This document shows positions 25,447 through 33,320 of a DNA stretch of 46,367 nt, one piece after another. The stretch lies in contig JADFVW010000396.1 of NCBI GenBank assembly GCA_015222725.1, forward strand, positions 1 to 46,367, read 5' to 3'. Both the position numbers and the translations under genes were made by a program. The stretch's first letter is position 1. Each line of letters starts with the position of its first letter. The notes under the pieces were generated by a model, which had not been told where the DNA came from, did not search any database, and saw only the letters and a program-made list of their open reading frames with translations. This DNA is from Pseudomonadota bacterium. Its GTDB lineage: Bacteria; Pseudomonadota; Gammaproteobacteria; Pseudomonadales; Halieaceae.

Positions 25447-26673
25447 TCAGCTTCTGTCTTTTTGTGCTTTAGCTTCCATTCGCCTGAGCATGATTTTCGC
25501 CATGGGCCTGGCAATATAACTTAGCAGCTTTGTTTTTAAACTGGTGGGCGGGGTATTTTTGGCAGAGCCAAAGCGCTGCAGGTCTAACTCCTTGCGAATA
25601 TCCACGCTCATCGCCGCACTGCGTGTATCCAGTGGAATGCCGGTGCTGTCGGCAATGCGCACCATGCGCTGAAAATTGGCTGCCACGGCTGCGGCATCCA
25701 CCAGCACACCCGGCCCGGCTTCATCCAGTAGTGTCTCACGGGCATCCGCCAGACTTTGCTCATCGCGCAGCGCGAAGGTTTCGGCAAATTTCATCAGTGC
25801 CCTGGCGTGGGCAACATCGCCATCGGTAGCGGCTTCGTCACCGTTAATCATCTGTAGATTAACAGTGGCATCGGAAAGATCGGCACTCAGACTGAGCATC
25901 GAGGCATGTGAGGTAGTTCAGTAAAAGCACTCGTTGATGGACGAGACCCTCCCTGCCACCAATTCTATTTGCATGCGATTTATTGCGCGGCCGTTGGGGC
26001 CACTAAAATTCATCATTGCCTCGCCGGAAAGATACTGTTCATCCGCTATGCCCATCCACTCGCGTACGGCGCTGGGTACCAGGCTGAGGGCCCGCAGTAC
26101 GTTTGCGGTTTTTGCCGCTTCCCACAGGTCGGCTTCATCTCCCACCGCGCCTTCGGGCGGTATCATGGCAACATAAGCGGTATCTTGTTCTGTAAGCCCG
26201 GGGCGGTAGTGATCGGGCTCGCCCGCCATCGGCTCTGGCAATGGCTCAAGTGGCAAGCCCAGGGCGCGGTGAAACTCGTCAATACTGAATACATTGACCA
26301 CAATTCCAACCAGCTCTACATACTGCTCTTCACTAAAACCGAGTTTGGCATTGTCGTCGATGTAGTTTTTAGTGATGCGCGATTGGTCGGTGACCACGCG
26401 ATGGACGGCATCTACCACTTCGTCGCCCAGCACATCACCTTTAAGGTGCTCGCCTTGTAGTGTATAGGGTGACAGCGCGTTTTTACGCTGCTCACAAAAT
26501 GGGCAGCTCAGGGCGTTGCGAACCTCACAGGCAATGGCTACACGCTGTTTCCCGTTGAACCAATTGCCCGGTGCAGCCAGCGCTTGCCAGTACGCCTTAT
26601 GGGCATTGGCCAGGCCTTGCCTGATGGGGTAGGGGCTTTCGCTGTAGTTGCAGTATAAGTCGGAGCGCGCCAT
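25447..26673 (-). CDS. AhpD-like (CMD-fold) selenoprotein with in-frame UGA
   Basis: Naively this is two ORFs (26673-25918 and 25899-25447) in one frame separated by a single TGA. Reading TGA as selenocysteine gives a 408-residue protein. Around the UGA the product reads INE-C249-F-Y-U252-TTS-H256, and Glu237 lies 12 residues before Cys249: exactly the Glu-x11-Cys-x2-Cys-x3-His layout of AhpD (Glu118, Cys130, Cys133, His137 in M. tuberculosis), with Sec in the second Cys position. The N-terminal half carries a second redox pair, SC57-P-F-C60-EQRK, suggesting two related domains. Expected to be a thiol/selenol peroxidase or disulfide reductase. It diverges from selA (58-nt gap), with selB and selC nearby, and a hairpin follows the UGA. 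The genuine stop is also TGA (25447-25449), with no comparable hairpin noticed. I recall a RefSeq-style name 'alkylhydroperoxidase-related (seleno)protein', so the family may already be known. Confidence 0.88.
25880..25902 (-). promoter_or_regulatory. Bacterial SECIS-like hairpin downstream of UGA
   Basis: Minus-strand nucleotides 16-38 after the UGA form a hairpin: TCGATGCTCA pairs with TGAGTGCCGA in nine of ten positions (two G-U, one A-C mismatch), closing a GTC apical loop. Placement directly after the recoded codon and a G-U-containing apical loop match what SelB recognises in E. coli fdhF. Drawn by hand, not by a folding program. Confidence 0.65.
25918..25920 (-). other. UGA codon recoded as selenocysteine (Sec252)
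   Basis: The in-frame TGA sits at the second redox position of a CxxC-x3-H motif, a site where selenocysteine commonly replaces cysteine. Coding character continues in the same frame for another 156 codons, and selA, selB and tRNA-Sec are all within 17 kb. Confidence 0.88.
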
Positions 26674-26731
26674 CTATTTGCCCGTGGGTTTGTCGGTTGC
26701 ATCTGTCAGTTGCAGCAGTCACCATACCCAG

Positions 26732-28147
26732 ATGAAAAATATTAAGCAAACGCCAGATAATGACAGCTACAGACAGCTGCCCGGTGTCGATAATTTGTTG
26801 CGCCAGTCCCCCGAACTCATTAAGCGTTGGGGACACGAGCAGGTCTCAGCTGCTGTGCGTGGGGAATTGGATCGTCTGCGCCAGGCACTGCAGAAGGGCG
26901 AAGTCGTTGATACGAAGACCGATGCGATTAAGGCACTGTTGCAAGACAAGCTGGTGAAAGCCAACGAGCCCAGCCTCAGGCCGGTGTTGAACCTGACCGG
27001 TACGGTGCTGCACACAAATCTCGGGCGCGCCTGCCTGCCCCCCGAGGCCGTTGAAGCGGTAGTAGCCGCAGCCAGTTTCCCCTCTAATCTGGAATTTGAT
27101 CTAGCCAGTGGCAAGCGTGGCGACCGGGAGAGCCACATCGAAGCCCTGGTCTGTGAGCTGACCGGCGCTGAAGCGGCGACAGCGGTTAATAATAACGCCG
27201 CCGCTGTGTTGCTGGTGCTCAATACCCTGGCCCTGTCCCGGGAAGTACCTGTCTCCCGGGGTGAACTGGTCGAGATTGGCGGCTCCTTCCGTATACCCGA
27301 GGTGATGCAGCGCTCCGGTTGTACGCTGGTGGAAGTCGGTGCCACTAACCGGACCCACCTCAAGGACTACCGTGCGGCGATTAATAGCAACACGGCCCTG
27401 TTGATGAAGGTGCACACCAGTAACTACCGCATTGAGGGTTTTACTACCGCCGTGGCTGAAGCAGAGCTGGCAGCATTGGCGCATGAACATAAATTGCCCT
27501 TGGTCATTGACCTTGGCAGCGGCAACCTGGTTGATTTTTCAGCACTGGGTTTACCCCATGAACCGACGGTAGCCGATGCGATCGAAAGCGGGGCAGACCT
27601 TGTGACTTTCAGCGGTGACAAATTGCTGGGTGGTCCCCAGGCGGGAATAATCGCAGGCCGTCGGGAATTAATAGAACAGATAAAGAAAAATCCCCTCAAG
27701 CGTGCTCTGCGACTGGACAAGATGACGCTTGCTGCTCTGGAGGCTGTGCTGCGACTATATAGAAATCCCGATGCGCTGGTGCAGAATATTCCAGGATTGC
27801 GTCTGTTAACGCGTTCTGTGGAAGCGCTGAGCGAGCAGGCGGTGCGATTGCTGGGTCCTCTGCAAAATGCACTGCCACAGGCTTACACAGTAAAGTTGGC
27901 CGAGGGCTTCAGTCAGATCGGCAGTGGTGCAATGCCGGAAGAAACCATTTCCACCGTTTGTTTACATATAAAGCCTACGATAGAAAATGATGCAAGTTTA
28001 CGCAGACTGGCGCAAGCCTTTCGAGAACTGCCCCTGCCTGTGCTGGGGCGTGTTAACAATGGCGTACTCATTTTTGACCTTCGCTGCCTGGAGAATGACA
28101 AAGCTCTTCTCAATCAGCTGCCCCAGCTGGGAGTAGCGCTCAGTTGA
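26732..28147 (+). CDS. selA: L-seryl-tRNA(Sec) selenium transferase
   Basis: PLP enzyme converting seryl-tRNA-Sec to selenocysteyl-tRNA-Sec with selenophosphate. 471 residues from the ATG at 26732. Strong matches to E. coli SelA: LRPVLNLTGTVLHTNLGRA, AVNNNAAAVLLVLNTLA, VSRGELVEIGGSFRIPEVM, LLMKVHTSNYRIEGFT and TFSGDKLLGGPQAGII, the last holding the PLP lysine. An in-frame extension to 26648 is rejected because it overlaps the divergent selenoprotein start and does not resemble SelA. selB overlaps its stop codon. No selD is present here, so selenophosphate synthetase must be encoded elsewhere. Confidence 0.97.
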   Translation: MKNIKQTPDNDSYRQLPGVDNLLRQSPELIKRWGHEQVSAAVRGELDRLRQALQKGEVVDTKTDAIKALLQDKLVKANEPSLRPVLNLTGTVLHTNLGRACLPPEAVEAVVAAASFPSNLEFDLASGKRGDRESHIEALVCELTGAEAATAVNNNAAAVLLVLNTLALSREVPVSRGELVEIGGSFRIPEVMQRSGCTLVEVGATNRTHLKDYRAAINSNTALLMKVHTSNYRIEGFTTAVAEAELAALAHEHKLPLVIDLGSGNLVDFSALGLPHEPTVADAIESGADLVTFSGDKLLGGPQAGIIAGRRELIEQIKKNPLKRALRLDKMTLAALEAVLRLYRNPDALVQNIPGLRLLTRSVEALSEQAVRLLGPLQNALPQAYTVKLAEGFSQIGSGAMPEETISTVCLHIKPTIENDASLRRLAQAFRELPLPVLGRVNNGVLIFDLRCLENDKALLNQLPQLGVALS

Positions 28148-30066
28148 TCGTCGCAACAGCCGGTCATGTAGATCACGGCAAGACCTCGCTCATCAAACAG
28201 CTGACCGGTGTGGACACTGACAGGCTGGCTGAGGAAAAGCGCAGGGGGCTGACTATTGATTTGGGTTTTGCCTATCGCCGTATTAATGATGAAGTAACGC
28301 TTGGTTTTATCGATGTGCCCGGGCACAGCCGCTTTATTAATACCATGATAGCGGGTGTAAGCGGCATTGATCTGGGCTTGCTGGTGATTGCCGCCGACGA
28401 TGGACCCATGCCGCAAACCCTGGAACACCTTGAGGTGATGCGCCTGCTGGGGATTTCCGAGTTTGTTCTGGTGGTAAGCAAAATTGACCGTGTGGAAGCT
28501 GGTCGGGTGGAAGAAGTAAGCCGGGCTGTTCGTGCGATGGTGCCTGAGTGTCGACATGCTGTCTTTCCTATTTCCAATAAAAGCGGGCAGGGAGTGGCTG
28601 AATTAAAGGGGTGGCTGGATGAGCGTGCACTGGCATTCAAGGCGAGCAGCGTGGTGGGAAATTTTCGTTTAGCCGTGGATAGGTCATTCTCCCTCAAAGG
28701 TGTGGGGATGGTGGTTACCGGTACGGTGTCGGCGGGCCTTGTCATTCCCGGCGATGAGCTCGAAGTTCTGCCACAGGGCACCAAAGTCCGGGTGCGTTCA
28801 TTGCGGGTACAAAACCATAAGGCTTCGCGGGGGCAGGCGGGTGACCGCTGTGCTCTGAACATAGTGGGGGCGGAGAACGTATCAAGGGGCAGCACACTGG
28901 CGGGTATTGATAGCACGCCCTGTAGCCGACATCTGGATGCCAGGTTTTTCCTGATGCCAGGCGCACCTTTCTCACTTAAGCATTTATCTCCTGTGAAGCT
29001 ATACATTGGTACCCAAAGGTTGGCCTGTAAATTGTATTTTATAGAGGCTGTTGAAGAGGGTCGGCTTGCTCCCGGGGGAAAGGCGCTGGTACAGCTCATT
29101 CTGGATGAGCCAGCGGTCTGTTGTAGCGGTGACAGGTTTATCATAAGAGATGACAGTGAGAGTGTTACCCTGGGCGGGGGGATAATATTGGATCCCTTTG
29201 CGCCAAAAACAGGTAAGTCTCGCCAGCAGCGGCTGAACTACCTGGCGGCCATGGAGCAGCCATCTTTTGAGAAGACACTTGGCTTGTTATTGCAGGCAGG
29301 TTCAGCCCCCCTGAATATTTCACAGCTGCGCAAAGCCTGGAACCTCCGGCAAGAAGAGTGGCAGACCCTGTTTGATAAGGTCTCGGCAGCGCAATTTGAG
29401 GTGGAATCTACACAGTATGCCCTGTCGGAAGAAGATTGGTGCGCCGCAGAGGAAGTGGTGCTGTCTCAGGTTCGTCATTGGCATGAGGAGAATCCGCAGA
29501 AACAGGGTGTCGGCGTATTGGACCTGCAAACTTTGTTTTTGGGTATGAATAGCAGCCCAGGCAGGAAAAATCTATTCAAAGCGGTGATCAGCAAACTGAT
29601 ACGTGGCGGTAGGCTTAGCCTGGTGGGTGGGCTGATAAAAGCTACAAGCTATAAACCGGTTTTGTCTGCATCGGAGAAGGGGCACTGGATAAAAATAAAA
29701 GAGGTGCTGCTTAAGCGAGGTATGTCCATCCCCTCGCTTAGAGAGCTCGCGTTGTCGGCCGGGCTGGAGCTCGAGGAGGCGCGTACGGCCGCCCAGGCTG
29801 CAGCGAGACTAAAGCAATTACACAAACTCAATGATAATCGCTATAGCCTTTCTAAAAATTTATTAGAACATGCAAAGATAATTGTCGAGCTGGGAGAAAG
29901 CCAGGACGGTATTACCGTGATCAGTTATAAAAGTAGAATAGGGTCCGGACGAAAGCTGGCCATAGATATTCTCGAGTACTTTGATGTTTTACGATTTACC
30001 CAGCGCCGTGGTGACAGCCGGGTAGTGATTGATGAAGCCCGGCCCCGGCAGGTATTTGGGAAATAG
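28144..30066 (+). CDS. selB: Selenocysteine-specific translation elongation factor
   Basis: GTPase that binds Sec-tRNA-Sec and the SECIS hairpin to insert selenocysteine at UGA. 640 residues with a TTG start embedded in the selA stop (TTGA overlap), so translation is coupled; the start is fixed by homology, IVATAGHVDHGKTSL being the first residues of SelB and the G1 motif. DVPGHSRF is G3 and SKID is G4. The C-terminal part (about residues 370-640) corresponds to the winged-helix domains that bind SECIS RNA. The next gene begins one nt after its stop. Confidence 0.96.
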   Translation: MIVATAGHVDHGKTSLIKQLTGVDTDRLAEEKRRGLTIDLGFAYRRINDEVTLGFIDVPGHSRFINTMIAGVSGIDLGLLVIAADDGPMPQTLEHLEVMRLLGISEFVLVVSKIDRVEAGRVEEVSRAVRAMVPECRHAVFPISNKSGQGVAELKGWLDERALAFKASSVVGNFRLAVDRSFSLKGVGMVVTGTVSAGLVIPGDELEVLPQGTKVRVRSLRVQNHKASRGQAGDRCALNIVGAENVSRGSTLAGIDSTPCSRHLDARFFLMPGAPFSLKHLSPVKLYIGTQRLACKLYFIEAVEEGRLAPGGKALVQLILDEPAVCCSGDRFIIRDDSESVTLGGGIILDPFAPKTGKSRQQRLNYLAAMEQPSFEKTLGLLLQAGSAPLNISQLRKAWNLRQEEWQTLFDKVSAAQFEVESTQYALSEEDWCAAEEVVLSQVRHWHEENPQKQGVGVLDLQTLFLGMNSSPGRKNLFKAVISKLIRGGRLSLVGGLIKATSYKPVLSASEKGHWIKIKEVLLKRGMSIPSLRELALSAGLELEEARTAAQAAARLKQLHKLNDNRYSLSKNLLEHAKIIVELGESQDGITVISYKSRIGSGRKLAIDILEYFDVLRFTQRRGDSRVVIDEARPRQVFGK

Positions 30067-30067
30067 C

Positions 30068-33000
30068 ATGCTTGATCTGGCAAAGACAGTACTCGCATGT
30101 TTACTGATTTACAGTGCAAGCTTGGCCCATGCTGATGAACAATGGGATAAGCTGAATGAACAAATGATGATGGCATATGAATACGGTGATAGTTCATCTG
30201 CAATTGAAATAGGTAGGCAGTTGTTGGCCTATAGTCGCGAGAACCTGGGTGAAAACCATCCCGACACACTCACCAGCATAAATAGCCTTGCTTACTTATA
30301 TGATGAATATGGTCTCTACGCAGAAGCAGAACCCCTATATCAAGCGGCTCTTACGCAACGACAGCAGGTTCTGGGGAATGACCATCCTGATACGCTTGAT
30401 AGTCTCGGTAATCTTGCATATCTGTATGATAGCCAGGGTAGGTACTATGAGGCCGAACCTTTATATCAGCAATTTTTAGTACAGAGCAAAGAGCTTCTGG
30501 GAGAAGACCATCCTACCACCGTTACCATTCTCGATCGTCTGGCAACCTTGTACTTTCGCCAGGGTCGGTACGAGGATGCGGAGGTCCTGTATCTATCCGT
30601 TCTAGAGCAACGTCAGCGGGTGTTGGACGAGGATGACCCCAACGTACTCTTGAGTCTTAACAATCTGGCAAATTTGTATGATAGCCAGGGTCGCTATAAA
30701 GAAGCTGAACCGTTGTACCAATCTGTGTTGGCAAAAAGTCGGCAGGCCCTGGGAGAGGAGCATCCTTACACGTCGACAACGCTCAATAACCTGGCTGCCT
30801 TGTATGCGCATCAGGGGCGTTACACCGAGGCTGAAGCTCTTTTAGCAAAGACGCTTAAAAAACGAAGGGCAGTTCTTGGCGACAATCACCCCGACACGAT
30901 CTTGAGCATGAATAATTTGGCGACACTATATTTACGTCAGGGGCGTTATGCCGAAGCCGAGCCACTGTATCTCTCTGCATTGGAGCAAGCTCGACAAACT
31001 CTGGGGGGCGAGCATGCAACCACTCTCCTGATAGTTTTCAATACGGCGGACCTGTATAGCAGCCAGGGACGCTATGCGCAGGCCGAGCCCCTGGCGCAGG
31101 AGACTCTTGTTAAGCGGCAGCTGGTTTTGGGGGAAGACCATCCCAGCACGCTGGAAAGTCTTAACAGCCTTGCAATTTTGTATCAAAGCCAGGGTCGTTA
31201 TTCAGAGGCCGAGACCCTGTTTCAAGATGCACTTAGAAAACGGGAAGTCGTTCTGGGTGAGGATCACCCGGATACACTTACAAGCCTAGCCAATCTTGCT
31301 GATCTGTACAAAACCCAGGAGAGATATGAGAAAGCCGAGCCAATGTATCAGTCTGTCGTGCGTAGAGGCAGGCGAGCGCTGGGTGAAAATCACCCTATAA
31401 CATTAGCCAGTCTCTATCATTTGGCAGGCTTGTATGAGCTCCAGAATAATTTCGAGAAAGCTGAGACTTTATATCAGCTGGTTCTTCCCAGAAGCCGGGA
31501 GGTATTCGGCGATAGTCATCCTTATACGTTAGCAACACTCTTTAGTATGGCTATGCTACAGCAGGCCAATGGTAGGTTTTCTACCAGCCTTGGCTATTGG
31601 GCTCAATATTTCGAAGGCAGCAACCAATGGTTGGCCAGTAATATCTGGGGAGCTTCTGAAGATACCCGGAAAATCTATATCGCACGGGAGAAAGTCAGTC
31701 GCGATAATCTGTTTAGTTTAACCGTACGTTTCAATAACCCCGACTCACGGCGCCAGGCACTGGATTTTTCTTTGGCGCGTAAAGGTTTGCTACTGCATGT
31801 TTCCTCCCAGATTACGAATATTGCAAAGGCGTCTTCCGACCCACATGTCTCTGACAGGCTCTCTCAGATTTACGTGAACAAGGGAGCCCTGGCGGCTTTA
31901 TTGACCAAGAGCCCCGATGAAAACAGGCAGCACCGCGTATTTGAGTTGGAGAAAAGAATCGCCAGACTGCAGGCCGAGTTGGGCCAGTCTATTCAAGCGC
32001 TTGGCAAATCACAGGCAGAGGTAAAGTTTGGAGATTTACTGGCTGGCCTGGCTGATGATGAAAGCCTTGTCGATTTTCATGTCTATGAGAATTTGGATCA
32101 GGAGACTGGCGAGGGCAAAACTGACAAGCTATTGGCAATTATCGCCAATAATCAGATCAAGGGTGAAATGCGAGTTATAGACCTGGGGGCAGTAGAGCCC
32201 ATACTCCATCAGATTACCGAATATCGTGAGATGACTCAGCGAGGCACAAACAGCGAATCACTAATACAAGCTTCCCACAAACTGTATCGACAACTTTGGC
32301 AGCCATTAACACCATTCCTGAATAATATTGAGCATGTTTACATATCACCCGATGGTGTCTTGAACTTACTTCCTTTTGCAGTGTTGCGCGATGGGGAAGG
32401 GCGTATGCTTTCACAGGCGTATAAGCTCAGTACTATCGCCAGTCCCAGAGATATAGTCCTGAAACCACCTGGAGGTACGGCTGGTAATCCAACGGTTTTT
32501 TCTGGCCCACTTTATGACAAATCGCAAAAACAACAATATGCAATGGTGGAGAAACAAGATGCAGCTGTAACCTATAGTCGCAGTATGAAAGACTTATACT
32601 TTAGTGCGCTACCCGGTGCATTAGCCGAGGGAGAGACGGTTGTCGAGCTGTTTAAGCAAGAAAAAATGGTGGCTGAACATTACTATCTCGAAAGCGCGAC
32701 AGAAGAACAGCTGAAAAATACTCGCAGTCCGAAGATACTGCATCTCGCTACTCACGGCTTTTTTTTGGCGCCACAGGAAATGCTCGAGAAGCGGGACTCC
32801 CGGGGTGCGAAACTGGTTTCTTCCACAGTGAAAACAAAAGACCCAATGCGTTTAGAGGGTGGCAGTTACTATCAGAACCCTCTGCTCCGATCCGGTATTG
32901 CCCTCGCTAATGCTAACCAGCGAGTGACTTCAACTGCCAAGATTAATGAAAACGATGGCATACTCACGGCATTGGAGGCTATGAGTCTGTATCTGGAAGG

Positions 33001-33316
33001 GACAGATCTGGTGGTTCTCTCTGCATGTGAAACCGGTGTGGGAGAAATTAATGTGGGTGAAGGCGTATATGGATTACAACGCTCATTTTTGGAAGCTGGT
33101 GCCAAAGCAGTGTTGTATACATTATGGCCGGTGAGCGACGAAGGTACTCGTTTCTTTATGGAACGTTTTTATCAAAATTACCTGAATGGCCGTCAGCCCC
33201 AGGCAGCACTACAAATGACTCAAAGAGAGTTTATGGAACACCAGCGCTGGAGCGCACCCTATTACTGGGCGGGGTTCGTTGTCAGTGGTAAAGACTGGTC
33301 AAATGGAGATCGTTAA
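30068..33316 (+). CDS. Exported TPR-CHAT protease-like protein
   Basis: A 1082-residue protein with a Sec signal peptide (LAKTVLACLLIYSASLAHA, cleavage before DEQ). Residues of about 40-510 are eleven kinesin-light-chain/TPR_10-type repeats of 42 residues (consensus LGEDHPDTLxSLNNLAxLY, QGRYxEAEPLY). A linker helical region follows, then a C-terminal CHAT domain (about 720-1080) with catalytic dyad His896 (HLATHGF) and Cys987 (LSACETG), both intact. CHAT is a caspase-clan cysteine protease fold; TPR-CHAT proteins include the Cas7-11-linked craspase and gasdermin-cleaving proteases, but those are cytoplasmic whereas this one is predicted exported. The ATG at 30068 is one nt past the selB stop, preceded by GGGAAAT; a longer frame from 30029 overlaps selB and hides the signal peptide. 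The trypsin-like gene starts 4 nt after its stop. Confidence 0.92.
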   Translation: MLDLAKTVLACLLIYSASLAHADEQWDKLNEQMMMAYEYGDSSSAIEIGRQLLAYSRENLGENHPDTLTSINSLAYLYDEYGLYAEAEPLYQAALTQRQQVLGNDHPDTLDSLGNLAYLYDSQGRYYEAEPLYQQFLVQSKELLGEDHPTTVTILDRLATLYFRQGRYEDAEVLYLSVLEQRQRVLDEDDPNVLLSLNNLANLYDSQGRYKEAEPLYQSVLAKSRQALGEEHPYTSTTLNNLAALYAHQGRYTEAEALLAKTLKKRRAVLGDNHPDTILSMNNLATLYLRQGRYAEAEPLYLSALEQARQTLGGEHATTLLIVFNTADLYSSQGRYAQAEPLAQETLVKRQLVLGEDHPSTLESLNSLAILYQSQGRYSEAETLFQDALRKREVVLGEDHPDTLTSLANLADLYKTQERYEKAEPMYQSVVRRGRRALGENHPITLASLYHLAGLYELQNNFEKAETLYQLVLPRSREVFGDSHPYTLATLFSMAMLQQANGRFSTSLGYWAQYFEGSNQWLASNIWGASEDTRKIYIAREKVSRDNLFSLTVRFNNPDSRRQALDFSLARKGLLLHVSSQITNIAKASSDPHVSDRLSQIYVNKGALAALLTKSPDENRQHRVFELEKRIARLQAELGQSIQALGKSQAEVKFGDLLAGLADDESLVDFHVYENLDQETGEGKTDKLLAIIANNQIKGEMRVIDLGAVEPILHQITEYREMTQRGTNSESLIQASHKLYRQLWQPLTPFLNNIEHVYISPDGVLNLLPFAVLRDGEGRMLSQAYKLSTIASPRDIVLKPPGGTAGNPTVFSGPLYDKSQKQQYAMVEKQDAAVTYSRSMKDLYFSALPGALAEGETVVELFKQEKMVAEHYYLESATEEQLKNTRSPKILHLATHGFFLAPQEMLEKRDSRGAKLVSSTVKTKDPMRLEGGSYYQNPLLRSGIALANANQRVTSTAKINENDGILTALEAMSLYLEGTDLVVLSACETGVGEINVGEGVYGLQRSFLEAGAKAVLYTLWPVSDEGTRFFMERFYQNYLNGRQPQAALQMTQREFMEHQRWSAPYYWAGFVVSGKDWSNGDR
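30251..31600 (+). repeat. Eleven tandem 126-bp TPR-coding units in exact register
   Basis: The His-Pro codons of the repeat (CAT CC-) fall at 30257, 30383, 30509 and so on to 31517, i.e. at exact 126-nt steps with no insertion or deletion across eleven units. The units have diverged in sequence, so this is an old protein-level repeat rather than a fresh DNA duplication. The boundaries given are approximate. Confidence 0.85.
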
Positions 33317-33320
33317 TTGT

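Noticed and set aside
25447-25899. A separate 150-residue gene after the 251-residue AhpD-like ORF
   Set aside because: It is in the same frame, starts only 6 codons past the TGA, has no ribosome-binding site, and would detach the conserved His from its motif. A read-through selenoprotein explains both halves.
25918-26673. Pseudogene broken by a nonsense mutation
   Set aside because: The UGA sits exactly at the redox position, coding continues cleanly, and selA and selB are next door.
30251-31600. CRISPR or satellite-like DNA array
   Set aside because: The period is 126 nt, the units are diverged and lie fully inside a coding frame with the TPR consensus.
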